The position numbers and the translations under genes are program-made. The notes under the pieces are model-generated. The model was not told the DNA's origin and did not search any database. It worked only from the letters and a program-made list of their open reading frames with translations. From Rhodomicrobium sp. R_RK_3 (GTDB lineage Bacteria; Pseudomonadota; Alphaproteobacteria; Rhizobiales; Rhodomicrobiaceae), in NCBI RefSeq assembly GCF_002198715.1, contig NZ_MWLK01000004.1, positions 1 through 46,373 of the forward strand: DNA of 46,373 nt, written 5' to 3'. Position 1 is the stretch's first letter, and each line of letters begins with the position of its first letter. This document shows, in pieces, positions 1-10,478 of this stretch.

Positions 1-90
1 GACGGGGGAAAAGGGTGGGGGCTGCGGCCAGGGGCAACAGCGCGTCCAACGGCAATGACCCCCATCTGGAGCGGAAGACCTCTCTTTTCC

Positions 91-120
91 TTGTCATCCC
101 GGCCTCCGCGGGGATGACAA
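91..120. repeat. Dispersed palindromic repeat (REP-like hairpin)
   Basis: Perfect 10-bp arms TTGTCATCCC and GGGATGACAA enclose a 10-nt loop. A second related piece (GGATCCCCGCTTTCCCGGGAT) follows at about 172-192. The GTCATCCCGG core recurs at about 27785-27793. No T-tract follows on either strand, so this is more like a dispersed intergenic palindrome than an intrinsic terminator, although it lies just beyond the 3' end of the fad operon. Confidence 0.55.
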
Positions 121-233
121 AAAAGCAGCGCAGCCCTCCGTGGTCCGCACCTGTTCTGGCGCTGCGGAGTGCTGGATCCCCGCTTTCCCGGGATTTCGCA
201 CTAAATGTTGGCTGGTTTTCCCGATCCCCCAGC

Positions 234-1541
234 CTAATGCACCGTATGCTGCGTCGGGTTGACGCCTTCGAGGATCGCCGCGACGCCCATGCCGCCGGCG
301 GTGCAGATCGAGATCAGCCCGCGCCCGCCGCCATTCTGCTGCAGGATCTTGGCCAGCGTCCCGAGGATGCGCCCGCCCGTGGCCGCGAACGGATGCCCGA
401 AGGCGATGCTGGAGCCTTTGACGTTGAGCTTCGAGCGGTCGATGCTGCCGAGCGGCTTGTCCTTGCCGAGGATCTCCTTGCAATATTCCGGCGACTCCCA
501 GGCTTGCAGCGTCGCCAGCACCTGCGCGGCAAAGGCTTCGTGGATCTCGTAGAAATCGAAATCCTGCAAGGTCAGCCCGGCCTGATCCAGCATCCGCGAA
601 ACCGCAATCGTCGGCGCCATCAGCAAGCCCTGGCCGCCGACGAAGTCGATGGCGGAGGTATAGCCGTGGGTCAGATAGGCCATCGGCTTCAGCCCATGCC
701 GGTCGGCCCATTCCTCCGAAGCGAGCAGCACCGTCGAGGCGCCGTCGGTCAGCGGCGTGGAATTGGCGGCCGTCAGCGTGCCGCGCTCGGAGCGCTCGAA
801 GGCGGGCTTGAGCTGGCCCATCTTGGCGAGGTCGATGTCGGCGCGCAGGTTGTTGTCGCGGTAGACACCGGCGCAGGGCACGAGCAGGTCGTCCATGAAG
901 CCTTCGTCATAGGCTTTGGCGGCCTTCTTATGGCTCTCATAGGCGAGCTGGTCCTGCGCGGCGCGGCTGATGTGGAATTGCTGCGCCATCAGCTCGGTGT
1001 GCTCGCCCATTGAGAGGCCGGTGCGCGGCTCGGCGACGCTCGGCGCGACGGGCGCGATCTCGGAGGGCGAAAAGCCCTTCATGAAGGCGCTGGCCTTCTC
1101 GCCGAAGCTCTTGGCCCGCGACACTTTTGCCAGCCGCTGCGCCAGCTTGCGCTGCAAGACGATCGGCGCATCGGACGTGGTGTCCGAGCCGACCGCGATG
1201 GCGGATTCGATCTGCCCGGTGGCGATCTTGGCGCCGCTGCCGAGTGCCGCCTGCAGGCTGGTGCCGCAAGCCTGGATCAGCGTGATACCGGGCGTGCGCG
1301 GGTCGAGCTTGGTCGCCACCACCGCCTCGCGGGCGAGGTTGAAGTCCTTCGAATGCGTCACGACCGCGCCGCCGACGACCTCGTCGATCAGCTCGCCTTC
1401 AAGATGGAATTTATCGACCAGCCCGTTCAGGGCCGTGGTCAGCATGTCGAGATTGCTCAGCTCGGAATAGGCGGTGTTCGAGCGGCAGAAAGGGATGCGC
1501 ACTCCGCCGATGATCGCGACGCGCCGCAATTGTCCTACCAT
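234..1541 (-). CDS. fadI: Acetyl-CoA C-acyltransferase (thiolase, FadI type)
   Basis: A 435-residue thiolase catalysing the last step of beta-oxidation: CoA-dependent cleavage of 3-ketoacyl-CoA to acetyl-CoA and a shortened acyl-CoA. The nucleophilic cysteine is in QACGTSLQAAL near residue 92. The other thiolase signatures follow in order: NSTPLTDGAS, EIHEAFAAQ (catalytic His), GHPFAATGGR and the C-terminal CTAGGMG cysteine. Length fits FadI-like thiolases. The ATG is preceded by AAGGAG at good spacing. It is the last gene of fadE-fadJ-fadI, 11 bp after fadJ, so it is almost certainly co-transcribed and works with FadJ as the two halves of a trifunctional-type complex. That the substrate is long-chain rather than short-chain is inferred from this context. 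Confidence 0.93.
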   Translation of the reverse strand: MVGQLRRVAIIGGVRIPFCRSNTAYSELSNLDMLTTALNGLVDKFHLEGELIDEVVGGAVVTHSKDFNLAREAVVATKLDPRTPGITLIQACGTSLQAALGSGAKIATGQIESAIAVGSDTTSDAPIVLQRKLAQRLAKVSRAKSFGEKASAFMKGFSPSEIAPVAPSVAEPRTGLSMGEHTELMAQQFHISRAAQDQLAYESHKKAAKAYDEGFMDDLLVPCAGVYRDNNLRADIDLAKMGQLKPAFERSERGTLTAANSTPLTDGASTVLLASEEWADRHGLKPMAYLTHGYTSAIDFVGGQGLLMAPTIAVSRMLDQAGLTLQDFDFYEIHEAFAAQVLATLQAWESPEYCKEILGKDKPLGSIDRSKLNVKGSSIAFGHPFAATGGRILGTLAKILQQNGGGRGLISICTAGGMGVAAILEGVNPTQHTVH

Positions 1542-1552
1542 GATGTTGCTCC

Positions 1553-3571
1553 TTATTCGGCGGCGGCGCTGGGCGCGGCGGCCGCTTCATGCTGTGAGTT
1601 GACCGGCTTGGGCGCGCCTTGCGAGCGGCGATAATTCAGCGGGCCGCCGCGGAAGGGCGCAAAGCCGGTGCCGAAGATCACGCCGGCATCGACATGGTCG
1701 GCATCGGCGACGACGCCCTCGGCGAGGCATTTCTCGCATTCGTCGATCAGCGGCTTGACCAGCTCCTTGCCGAGCTGCTCCAGCTCGCGCTGGTCATATT
1801 CGCCCGGCGCCTTCTGCGCCTTGCCGTCGACCCAGTCGTAAAAGCCCGAGCCGGTTTTCTTGCCGAGCTTGCCCGCCGCGACCAGCCGGGCCAGTTGCGA
1901 ATTGGCCGGCGCGGGTGAGCCGAGCACGGCGGCGACGTTCAGGCAGATATCCAGCCCGACCGTGTCGGCCAGTTCGATCGGCCCCACCGGCATACCGAAC
2001 TTCTCGGCGGCGGCGTCGATCTTCTCCTTGGCCTCGCCCGCCTCGACGCGGCGCAGCGCATCGAACATATAGGGGCCCAGCACGCGGTTGACGAGGAAGC
2101 CGGGCGAGCTCTTGACGATCAGCGGGAACTTGCCGATGGCGGCCACGAAAGCGCAGGCCTGCCGGACCACATCCTCGCGGCTGTTCGGCCTGCGTACCAC
2201 TTCGACGAGCGGCATCGCTGGCACTGGATTGAAGAAATGCAGCCCGACCAGACGGCCCGGATCGGCAAGGCCGGTGGCGATCTGCTCGATGGGGAGCGAG
2301 GAAGTGTTGGTTGCCAAGAGCGCGCCGGGCTTCATCCGCGCTTCGGCCGTGGCCAGCACCTTCTGCTTGATGTCGAGTTTTTCGACGACCGCCTCGATGA
2401 CCACGTCGGCGCGCGGAACATGGTCGCCGTTCACGTCGGCATAGAGCCGCGCCACGGCGGTCTCGACCTCGATCTTGCCGCGCAGCCGCTTCTTGAACAG
2501 CGATTTCGCCCGCGCCAGCGCCTTGTCGACCGCCTCAGGCGCCATGTCCTGCAAGCTGACCTCGTAGCCGGAGATCACGCACCAGGCCGCGATGTCGCCG
2601 CCCATGGTGCCCGCGCCGATCACATGCACGCGCTGGAATTTCGGGCCGTTCTTCGGCGCCTCGCCTTTGAGCATTTCCGAGAGGCGGAAGACGCGGCGCA
2701 GGTTGCGCGAGGTCTCGCTGACCATCAGCGGCGCGAAGGCGCGGGTCTCGGCCAGCGCCATTTCGCGGCGGTCGCCGCCGAAGCGGTCGAACAGGTCGAT
2801 CAGCTTGAACGGGGCGGGGTAATGCTCCTCGCGCACCTTGGCGGCGGTTTCCTTGCGCATCCGGTTGGCGAGCAGGCTGCGGATGGGCCCCAGCGTCATC
2901 AGCCGCTTCCACCAGGACGCGCCGGCCGAGCGCCGGTTCTTCAGCATGGCCTTGCGGCAGGCCCAATGCAGCTCCAGTGGGCTCGGCACGAGCTGGTCGA
3001 CGAGGCCCATGGCGCGGGCCGCGCCGGGGCGCAGCATGCGGCCGGTCAGCATGGCGGGCATGGCGTCGAGCGGGCCGGCCAGTTGCAGGAAGCGGACGGT
3101 GCCGTTGAGGCCCGGAATGATGCCGAGCTTGACCTCGGGCAGGCCGAGCCGGGTTTCCTCCGAGCGCGTGGCGATGCGGTAATGGCAGGCCATCGCCAAT
3201 TCGAGGCCGCCGCCCAGGCAATAGCCGTGGATGCCGGCGACGACCGGGATGGTCAGCAGCTCGATGCGGTCGAAGACCGAGGTGAGCTGGCGGACGACGT
3301 CTTCGACATCCTTCTCGCGCGTCAGCTTGTCGAACTCGCGGATGTCGGCGCCGACGATGAACGACTTCTTGGCCGAAAGGAAGGTGAGGCCGCGGATCTC
3401 GCCGCGCTTCACCGCCGCCTCGACCGCCGTGACGATGCTTTCAAGCTCGGTCGCGGTTTCGACGCCGAACGTGTTGTTGCTCTCGCCGGCCTGATCGAAG
3501 GTCGCCCAGGCGAGCTTTTCAAAATCGATCTCGAAACGCCAATGTTTCAGATTAAGAAGCGATTCCGCCAT
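1553..3571 (-). CDS. fadJ: Fatty acid oxidation multifunctional protein (enoyl-CoA hydratase / 3-hydroxyacyl-CoA dehydrogenase)
   Basis: A 672-residue two-part enzyme. The N-terminal crotonase domain (about residues 15-300) carries both catalytic glutamates, in LGGGLELAMACHYR and LPEVKLGIIPG. The 3-hydroxyacyl-CoA dehydrogenase half begins near residue 315 with the NAD-binding GAGTMGGDIAAW. It contains NTSSLPIEQ, GLHFFNPVPAMPLVEVV (catalytic His) and PVGPIELADTVGLD (partner Glu). It hydrates enoyl-CoA and then oxidises 3-hydroxyacyl-CoA with NAD+. The ATG follows GGAGAAGAACG. It sits 12 bp after fadE and 11 bp before fadI, the order of the pathway. FadJ rather than FadB is chosen because of length and the adjoining FadI-like thiolase; the two are hard to separate by eye. 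Confidence 0.92.
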   Translation of the reverse strand: MAESLLNLKHWRFEIDFEKLAWATFDQAGESNNTFGVETATELESIVTAVEAAVKRGEIRGLTFLSAKKSFIVGADIREFDKLTREKDVEDVVRQLTSVFDRIELLTIPVVAGIHGYCLGGGLELAMACHYRIATRSEETRLGLPEVKLGIIPGLNGTVRFLQLAGPLDAMPAMLTGRMLRPGAARAMGLVDQLVPSPLELHWACRKAMLKNRRSAGASWWKRLMTLGPIRSLLANRMRKETAAKVREEHYPAPFKLIDLFDRFGGDRREMALAETRAFAPLMVSETSRNLRRVFRLSEMLKGEAPKNGPKFQRVHVIGAGTMGGDIAAWCVISGYEVSLQDMAPEAVDKALARAKSLFKKRLRGKIEVETAVARLYADVNGDHVPRADVVIEAVVEKLDIKQKVLATAEARMKPGALLATNTSSLPIEQIATGLADPGRLVGLHFFNPVPAMPLVEVVRRPNSREDVVRQACAFVAAIGKFPLIVKSSPGFLVNRVLGPYMFDALRRVEAGEAKEKIDAAAEKFGMPVGPIELADTVGLDICLNVAAVLGSPAPANSQLARLVAAGKLGKKTGSGFYDWVDGKAQKAPGEYDQRELEQLGKELVKPLIDECEKCLAEGVVADADHVDAGVIFGTGFAPFRGGPLNYRRSQGAPKPVNSQHEAAAAPSAAAE

Positions 3572-3583
3572 CGTTCTTCTCCG

Positions 3584-6112
3584 CTATTCTGCCGCGTGAA
3601 TTTCGCCGCCGGCCACATGGGGCGGCTTCTCGAATGCGCTTGCGGGCCGTGAATTGTGGCCGATGGCGCTTTTGCCGGTGATCTCGTCCGGGTCGAAATG
3701 ATCGACCGCGATCACCTTGGCGACCAGCCGCTCGCGCTCGCGCAGGAGATCGCCCTCCTGCGGGGTGATGACGTTCTTGGCCACCGCCTCGCCGATGAAA
3801 TCGTTGCCGAGGAAGCGGTGCACTTCGCCCCTGCGGACGGCGCGCTCCAGCTTGTGGTTGGCCTCGTCGGATTCGATCACCTTGGCGAAGGCCGCCTCCA
3901 GCGCGCCGGTTGCCTCGTTCTGGTCGCGGCTGACGAAGATTTCGCGGGTCAGCCGGTCGCGCGTGGCGCTCGGCTCCAGCACCAGCGAGACGATCTCCTT
4001 CGAGCGGCGGTCGCGGGCCGGAGAGGCCGTGTTGCCGAGCGGGAAGACGCAGATCCGCATCAGCACCGAAACGACCGGATTGGGGAAATTGGCGATCACC
4101 CGGGCGAGAGAGGCATAGAACCGGGCGAGCGCATTCTGCGCCGCATAATCGAGCACGGCGCGGTCGCCCTGCGGCTCGCCGTCATCCTCGAAGCGCTTCA
4201 GCATGCAGCAGAGGAAATAGAGGTCGGCGAGCGCATCGGCGAGGCGCCCGGTGATGTGCTGCTTGGTCTTCAGCCCGCCGCCGAGAATGGCGACGGTGAG
4301 GTCGGTGACGAGCGCGAAATTGCGCGCCGCACGCGAGGCCTGCCGGTACCAATGCCCGTTATAGCGAACATTCGGCGCGGCGGCGAACAGGCCGAAAGTG
4401 ACATTGTGGAAGAAGGCGCCGAAGACATTGGCCATCGCGAAGCCGACATGGCCTTCGAAGGCCGTCTCGAAGGCCTCGAAGCCCTCGTCCTCGTCGGGGT
4501 TCTGGACCGCCTCGACTTCCTTGTACAGCCAGGGATGGCTGCGCAGCGCGCCCTGCGCGATCACCATCAGCGAGCGCGTCAGGATGTTGGCGCCCTCGAC
4601 GGTGATGCTGATCGGGATCGACTGATAGGCGGCCTGGGCGAAGTTCGACGGGCCGTCGCAGATGGCCTTGCCGCCCTGGATGTCCATGGCGTCGTTGACC
4701 GCCTGGCGCGCCCATTCGGTGCATTTGTATTTCATCAGCGCCGAGATCACGGCCGGCTTGTCGCCGCCGGAGACCATCGACGCCGTCACCGCGCGGGCGG
4801 ATTCGAGCAGATAGGCGGCCTCGACGATGCGGGCGAGCGGCTCCTCGATGCCCTCCATCTTGCCGATGGGGATATTGAACTGGGAGCGCACCCGCGCATA
4901 GGCGGAGGTCGCGCGCAGCATGGCCTTCGTCGCCGCCGTGCCGGAGGCGGGCAGCGAAATCGCCCGGCCCGCCGCAAGGCAGCTCATCAGCATCCGCCAG
5001 CCCTGGCCGGCGCGCTCAGGGCCGCCGATGATCCAGTCGAGCGGGATGAAGACGTTCTCGCCCCAGGTCGGGCCGTTCGGGAAGGCGTTGCCGCCGGGCA
5101 GATGCCGCCGGCCGATCTGCACGCCGGGATGGTCTGCGGGGATCAGAGCCAGGGTGATGCCGAGATCTTCGCCCTTGCCGAGCAGGTTTTGCGGATCGGA
5201 CATATGGAAGGCGAGGCCCAGCAGGGTCGCGTTCGGGGCGAGCGTGATGTAACGCTTGTCCCAGTTCAGCCTCAGGCCGAGCACTTCCTTGCCGTCATGC
5301 ATCCCCTTGGTCACCACGCCGATGTCGCGCATCGAGGCGGCGTCGGAGCCGGCATAGGGGCCGGTCAGGGCGAAGCAGGGCACGTCGATGCCCTTGGCGA
5401 GGCGCGGCAGATAATGCTCCTTCTGTTCGGGCGTGCCGAATTTCTCGATCAGCTCGCCCGGCCCGAGCGAGTTGGGCACCATGACGACGACCGAGATGTC
5501 CGGCGAGCGCGAGGAGACTTTACCGAGGATCAGCGACTGGGCCTGGGCTGAGAAGCCGAGGCCGCCATGCTCCTTGGAGATCAGCATCCCCAAAAAGCCC
5601 TTCTGCTTGATGAAATTCCAGATCTCTTCCGGCACTTCGCGGCGCTCGGCGCGGACCTGCCAGTCATTCGACATGCGGCAGAGCTCTTCGGTCGGGCCGT
5701 CGAGGAATTTGCGCTCTTCGTCGGTGAGGCTCATCGGCCGGACGGCGCGCAGCTTGGTCCAGTCCGGTTCGCCCGCGAACAGTTCCGCGTCGAAACCGAG
5801 CGTGCCAGCCTCGAGCGCCTCGCGCTCGGTCGGCGAGACCGGCGGCAGGATGCGCTTCACCATGCGGTAGGCCGGCTTGGTGACGACCTGCTGGCGGATG
5901 GGACGGTAGGAGAGGACGCCCAGGGCGATCGCGGGCAGCCAGCCGATCAGCTTGGTGAGGCTGAAGCCGCCCATCGGGCCGAAGACGAAACCGGCCTGAA
6001 TGAGGAAGGTGGCGACGGCGACCAGCACGGCCCAGCCCCATAAAGGGGCCCGCCAAAGGGCAAGGGCAATGGCTGCGCCGAGGCAAAGGAGCAGAAAAAC
6101 GAGTGCCGCCAT
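3584..6112 (-). CDS. fadE: Acyl-CoA dehydrogenase, FadE type, membrane-anchored
   Basis: An 842-residue acyl-CoA dehydrogenase, close to the roughly 814 residues of E. coli FadE and much longer than the usual 380-residue soluble enzymes. Two or three hydrophobic helices occupy residues 1-65, as in FadE, followed by the dehydrogenase core (for example GFLGMLISKEHGGLGFS, ALTGPYAGSDAASM, GNAFPNGPTWGENVFIPLDWI) and the long C-terminal DUF1974-type extension. It makes the first FAD-dependent double bond in beta-oxidation; electrons would go to ETF, whose genes are at 32878-34568. It is the first gene of the fad operon: SD GGAGG at 6122-6126 and an inverted-repeat operator at 6175-6190. Confidence 0.92.
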   Translation of the reverse strand: MAALVFLLLCLGAAIALALWRAPLWGWAVLVAVATFLIQAGFVFGPMGGFSLTKLIGWLPAIALGVLSYRPIRQQVVTKPAYRMVKRILPPVSPTEREALEAGTLGFDAELFAGEPDWTKLRAVRPMSLTDEERKFLDGPTEELCRMSNDWQVRAERREVPEEIWNFIKQKGFLGMLISKEHGGLGFSAQAQSLILGKVSSRSPDISVVVMVPNSLGPGELIEKFGTPEQKEHYLPRLAKGIDVPCFALTGPYAGSDAASMRDIGVVTKGMHDGKEVLGLRLNWDKRYITLAPNATLLGLAFHMSDPQNLLGKGEDLGITLALIPADHPGVQIGRRHLPGGNAFPNGPTWGENVFIPLDWIIGGPERAGQGWRMLMSCLAAGRAISLPASGTAATKAMLRATSAYARVRSQFNIPIGKMEGIEEPLARIVEAAYLLESARAVTASMVSGGDKPAVISALMKYKCTEWARQAVNDAMDIQGGKAICDGPSNFAQAAYQSIPISITVEGANILTRSLMVIAQGALRSHPWLYKEVEAVQNPDEDEGFEAFETAFEGHVGFAMANVFGAFFHNVTFGLFAAAPNVRYNGHWYRQASRAARNFALVTDLTVAILGGGLKTKQHITGRLADALADLYFLCCMLKRFEDDGEPQGDRAVLDYAAQNALARFYASLARVIANFPNPVVSVLMRICVFPLGNTASPARDRRSKEIVSLVLEPSATRDRLTREIFVSRDQNEATGALEAAFAKVIESDEANHKLERAVRRGEVHRFLGNDFIGEAVAKNVITPQEGDLLRERERLVAKVIAVDHFDPDEITGKSAIGHNSRPASAFEKPPHVAGGEIHAAE

Positions 6113-6174
6113 GGTTATTTTCCTCCCATCGCTGGCCGCTGAACGGCGATGTCCGAGACTTTAAGTGGAGCCAA

Positions 6175-6190
6175 TTGACGCAAACGTCAA
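6175..6190 (-). promoter_or_regulatory. Perfect inverted repeat, probable operator of the fad operon
   Basis: TTGACGCAAACGTCAA: 6-bp arms with a 4-bp spacer, 63 bp upstream of the fadE ATG. On the minus strand the repeat supplies a TTGACG that can serve as a -35 element, with a weak CTTAAA-like -10 about 18 nt on, so a bound repressor would block it. From memory, the shape resembles sites bound by MerR-family LiuR-type regulators of acyl-CoA catabolism in proteobacteria; the regulator itself is not in the window. Confidence 0.55.
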
Positions 6191-6671
6191 CCTGTATCTG
6201 TCTCCCAAATCGCCCGGCGTTTTCCGGATAAGCGAGGCGGCGAGACTAGCACGCCAGCCGCCGCGAGGCGACCCGCACGCCATTGAAGATACTGGCCCGA
6301 CGCCCCGGGATCCTGCCACGGGGAGATGAGAATTGGCTTAAATCGCAAGGCGATCATGTCGCCCTGATGGCACTCCGGCACGCCGCCCCCCGCTTTGGTT
6401 GAGGCGAATGCCGTTTCATGCTACCAATGCGGGAAGCGTGATGACCGGCGCGCAACCTGCCGGGGAAGCGGGGCGGCGGAACAATCGCCCGCGCAACGGG
6501 CTTTGTTCAGCAGGCGCTTGCGGCGGGATTGCTATCGGCCGACCCTGCGATTATGTCTCGCTTCCGGCCGTCACAAGCGCTAATTATGCATGGACGAGAG
6601 GGGGATGGTTGTTCCAGGCCCCCCGCCTGAGGCAAGCTGGGCCGGTCGCTCCAGCCGAACGAGGACATGAC
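6191..6671. other. Intergenic region between fadE and tatA, no gene recognised
   Basis: About 480 bases between the divergent fadE and tatA. Short open frames exist on both strands (for example 6187-6381 minus and 6395-6583 plus), but they have no recognisable domain and no convincing ribosome binding site. The stretch must hold the tatA promoter. I could not identify a structured RNA in it. Confidence 0.5.
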
Positions 6672-6908
6672 ATGGGTTTGAGTTTTCCACATTTGCTGAT
6701 CCTTCTTCTGGTGGTGATCCTGCTGTTCGGGCGCGGAAAAATCTCCGATCTGATGGGTGACCTGGCCAAGGGCATCAAGAGCTTCAAGAAGGGCATCGCC
6801 GACGAGGACGAGCCGCAGACGCCCGCCAAGCCGCCGCTCGAGCTCGAAGCCGAGCGCCGCAGCCGCGAGGCGGAAGCCTTCCGCAAGGAAGACCAGAAGG
6901 TCGGCTGA
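6672..6908 (+). CDS. tatA: Sec-independent translocase subunit TatA
   Basis: A 78-residue protein, the normal length for TatA. A single N-terminal transmembrane helix (about residues 5-19, [12 protein letters not shown]) is followed by the FGRGKI hinge. Then comes the amphipathic helix ([19 protein letters not shown]) and a charged, disordered tail. TatA oligomers form the pore through which folded twin-arginine proteins cross the inner membrane. The FGRGKI plus KGIKSFKKG combination marks TatA rather than TatB. The start at 6672 is chosen because it gives the canonical MG start; a GAGGAC element lies 6 nt upstream. tatB and tatC, its usual downstream neighbours, are absent: the next gene is livH. 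A separate tatBC locus must exist elsewhere if the system works. Confidence 0.93.
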   Translation: MGLSFPHLLILLLVVILLFGRGKISDLMGDLAKGIKSFKKGIADEDEPQTPAKPPLELEAERRSREAEAFRKEDQKVG

Positions 6909-6986
6909 TCGCCGGGGCGGGAGCGGTTGCGGGCTGCGAGGGCCCGCTGCTGCCTATTTCGGATGCGGCGCGCCTAAATTCAGTCA

Positions 6987-7016
6987 TTGCGCCAATGCGT
7001 TCTGCCTTGCTAATAA
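6987..7016 (+). promoter_or_regulatory. Possible sigma-70 promoter of the liv operon
   Basis: TTGCGC (6987-6992), an 18-bp spacer and TAATAA (7011-7016) lie about 70 bp upstream of the livH ATG, in an AT-richer patch of an otherwise GC-rich region. Position and spacing are sensible, but the match is by eye only. Confidence 0.35.
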
Positions 7017-7085
7017 AGAATTCCGTCTGGCCGTTTCGAACGCGCCCTTAGCAAGCCAACCCACCCGCGGACCTCGCCGACTCCC

Positions 7086-8000
<915 letters not shown>

Positions 8001-8004
8001 CCGA

Positions 8005-9636
8005 ATGGCCGAGGGGGTGGTGATGGCGACGGGGGCAAGAAGCATAGAGGCGCCGGATGTCGGCGAGGCGCTGAAGCAGGCGATCATCGCATCCGGCATC
8101 GCGCTGATCCTGTTCATCGCCATCGTCGGCATCAAGACCGAAAATGCGCAAGGCGGCCTCGCGCTGATCTACCGCTTCGGCGCCGCCTTCAGCCTGGCCG
8201 CGACCGTGGGCGTCGTCCGCTTCCTGTTCGACCTCTTCGTCTGGCGGGGCCTCGGCCGCGAGATCATGCAGCGCTGGCTGCCCGCGGGGACGCTCGGCAC
8301 GGTGATGACGGCGCTGGTCATCGCCGCCTATCTGCTCGGCGCTTATTATTTCATCGTCCCCGGCTCGCGCCTCGCTCTCGCCGAAACCCTATCCGACATT
8401 TTCGGCGACAATGAATGGCGCTCGCGCTCGCGCATCTTCGTCGAGCTGACCGGCCAGTTGGTGATCGCGGTCTTCATCGTGCTGAGCGCGATGGGGATCA
8501 TCATGGCCCTGCGCCGGCTGTTTTCCGCCGCCATCCCGGCGAGCCGCGAAGCCGTGCCGCCCGCCGCGCGGGCCGAGAAGACGACGCTCGCCGAATTCGG
8601 CCAGCAATTCGCCCCGGCCCTTCTCGTGATCGCCGTCATCCTGCCGGTCCTGGTCGCCGGGCCACAGCAGCGCTACGCGCTCGACACCGCGATCCAGATC
8701 CTGACCTACATCATGCTCGGCTGGGGCCTGAACATCGTCGTCGGCCTCGCCGGGCTGCTCGATCTCGGCTATGTCGCCTTCTACGCCGTCGGCGCCTATT
8801 CCTACGCGCTGCTCTCGACCTCGTTCGGCTGGTCGTTCTGGATCTGCCTGCCGCTGGCCGGCATCCTCGCCGCCTTCTGGGGCATCATGCTCGGCTTCCC
8901 GGTGCTGCGGCTCAGGGGCGATTATCTGGCCATCGTGACGCTGGCCTTCGGCGAGATGATCCGCATTCTCTTGCTGAACTGGCAATCGCTGACCAACGGC
9001 CCGAACGGCATTTCGCAGATCCCCAAGCCCAGCTTCTTCGGCCTGAGCTTCGACCGCTTCGGCGGCAGCGGCACCAAATTCCACGAATTCTTCGGCCTGC
9101 AATATGACGCGGTCTACCGCATCATCTTCCTCTATTACATCATCCTGGCGCTCGCGCTGATGGTGAACTTCGCCTCGCAGCGCCTGCGCCGCCTGCCGAT
9201 CGGGCGCGCCTGGGAAGCCCTGCGCGAGGACGAGATCGCCTGCCGGTCGCTTGGCATCAACACCGTCACCACCAAGCTGACCGCCTTCGCCATCGGCGCC
9301 ATGTTCGGCGGCTTTGCCGGCTCCTTCTTCGCCATGCGGCAGGGCTTCATCAGCCCGGAATCCTTCACCTTTCATGAATCGGCGCTGATCCTCGCCATCG
9401 TCGTGCTCGGCGGGCTCGGCAGCCAGATCGGCGTGGTGGTCGCGGCGGTGGCGCTGATCGGCAGCTCCGAATTCTTCCGCGACCTTGAAGATTACCGGAT
9501 GCTGATCTTCGGCGCCTCGATGGTGGTCATCATGGTCTGGCGCCCGCGCGGGCTGGTCTCGGGACGCGCGCCGACCGTCGTATTGAAGGAGCACAAGGTG
9601 ATTTCGGGCGGGCTGGTCAAGGAAGGCGCAGGATGA
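8005..9636 (+). CDS. livM: Branched-chain amino acid ABC transporter permease LivM (with long N-terminal region)
   Basis: A 543-residue permease. The C-terminal 320 residues are the conserved core: [29 protein letters not shown], the [20 protein letters not shown] segment, the coupling loop [17 protein letters not shown] near residue 410, and [10 protein letters not shown]. The first 210 residues add three or four more hydrophobic helices, consistent with the DUF3382-type N-terminal extension of LivM, somewhat longer than usual. GAGAAGG lies just before the ATG at 8005; a later ATG at 8023 is possible. The stop overlaps the livG start (ATGA), implying coupled translation with LivG and pairing with LivH in the channel. 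Confidence 0.92.
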   Translation: MAEGVVMATGARSIEAPDVGEALKQAIIASGIALILFIAIVGIKTENAQGGLALIYRFGAAFSLAATVGVVRFLFDLFVWRGLGREIMQRWLPAGTLGTVMTALVIAAYLLGAYYFIVPGSRLALAETLSDIFGDNEWRSRSRIFVELTGQLVIAVFIVLSAMGIIMALRRLFSAAIPASREAVPPAARAEKTTLAEFGQQFAPALLVIAVILPVLVAGPQQRYALDTAIQILTYIMLGWGLNIVVGLAGLLDLGYVAFYAVGAYSYALLSTSFGWSFWICLPLAGILAAFWGIMLGFPVLRLRGDYLAIVTLAFGEMIRILLLNWQSLTNGPNGISQIPKPSFFGLSFDRFGGSGTKFHEFFGLQYDAVYRIIFLYYIILALALMVNFASQRLRRLPIGRAWEALREDEIACRSLGINTVTTKLTAFAIGAMFGGFAGSFFAMRQGFISPESFTFHESALILAIVVLGGLGSQIGVVVAAVALIGSSEFFRDLEDYRMLIFGASMVVIMVWRPRGLVSGRAPTVVLKEHKVISGGLVKEGAG

Positions 9637-10478
9637 GCGAGGCGGGCCCCCCCATTCTGCAAGTCGATCATGTGACCATGCGCTTCGGCGGCCTCGTCGC
9701 CGTGGACGATCTGTCGTTCGCCGCCAAGCCGCGCGAGATCACCGCCATCATCGGCCCGAACGGCGCCGGCAAGACGACGGTGTTCAACTGCATCACCGGC
9801 TTCTATAAGCCGACCGAAGGCATGATCCAGCTTCGCCATCCCGCGCACCCGGAGCCGTTCCTCCTGGAGCGCATGGAGGATCACGAGATCGCCGCCCGCG
9901 CAGGCGTCGCGCGCACCTTTCAGAACATCCGCCTGTTCAGCGGCATGACGGTGCTGGAGAATCTGCTCGTCGCCCAGCACGGCCCGCTGAACGAGGCGTC
10001 CTTCTTCTCCTTCGCCGGGCTGCTCGGCCTGAAGCGCTACCGCAAGGCCGAGGCCGAAGCCGTCGATTTCGCCTCCTACTGGCTGGAAAAGCTCGGCCTG
10101 ATCGACCGTGCAGACGACGCCGCCGGCGATCTCGCCTATGGCGACCAGCGCCGGCTCGAAATCGCCCGCTCGATGTGTACCCGGCCCGTCATCCTCTGCC
10201 TCGACGAGCCCGCCGCCGGCCTCAATCCGCGCGAATCCGCCGGGCTCAACGACACGCTGCGCTGGATCCGCGACGAGCACGGCCTCGCCATCCTCCTGAT
10301 CGAGCACGACATGGGCGTCGTCATGGGCATCTCCGACCACATCGTCGTGCTCGACTATGGCCGCAAGATCGCCGACGGCGCGCCCGAATTCATCCGCAAC
10401 GACCCGACAGTCATCGCCGCCTATCTCGGCGTCGCCGAGGACGAGGTCGAACTGGTGGAAGCGGAGGTCGGCCGATGA
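9633..10478 (+). CDS. livG: Branched-chain amino acid ABC transporter ATP-binding protein LivG
   Basis: A 281-residue ABC ATPase on the cytoplasmic face of the liv transporter. Walker A is GPNGAGKTT (near residue 45), the family signature is [11 protein letters not shown] and Walker B is [14 protein letters not shown], with a switch histidine in [11 protein letters not shown]. The C-terminal [20 protein letters not shown] is typical of LivG. A short insertion rich in H and P follows the Q-loop side strand (about residues 66-80). Start and stop overlap both neighbours by the 4-nt ATGA, so livM-livG-livF are probably translated as a coupled unit. Confidence 0.94.
   Translation: MSEAGPPILQVDHVTMRFGGLVAVDDLSFAAKPREITAIIGPNGAGKTTVFNCITGFYKPTEGMIQLRHPAHPEPFLLERMEDHEIAARAGVARTFQNIRLFSGMTVLENLLVAQHGPLNEASFFSFAGLLGLKRYRKAEAEAVDFASYWLEKLGLIDRADDAAGDLAYGDQRRLEIARSMCTRPVILCLDEPAAGLNPRESAGLNDTLRWIRDEHGLAILLIEHDMGVVMGISDHIVVLDYGRKIADGAPEFIRNDPTVIAAYLGVAEDEVELVEAEVGR

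Noticed and set aside
2237-5551. Long plus-strand frames (471 and 631 codons) opposite fadJ and fadE
   Set aside because: Low-complexity, His/Arg/Gly/Asp-rich translations with no domain; they mirror the codon bias of the real minus-strand genes.
6187-6381. 64-codon minus-strand frame upstream of fadE
   Set aside because: No ribosome binding site or family likeness; overlaps the probable operator.
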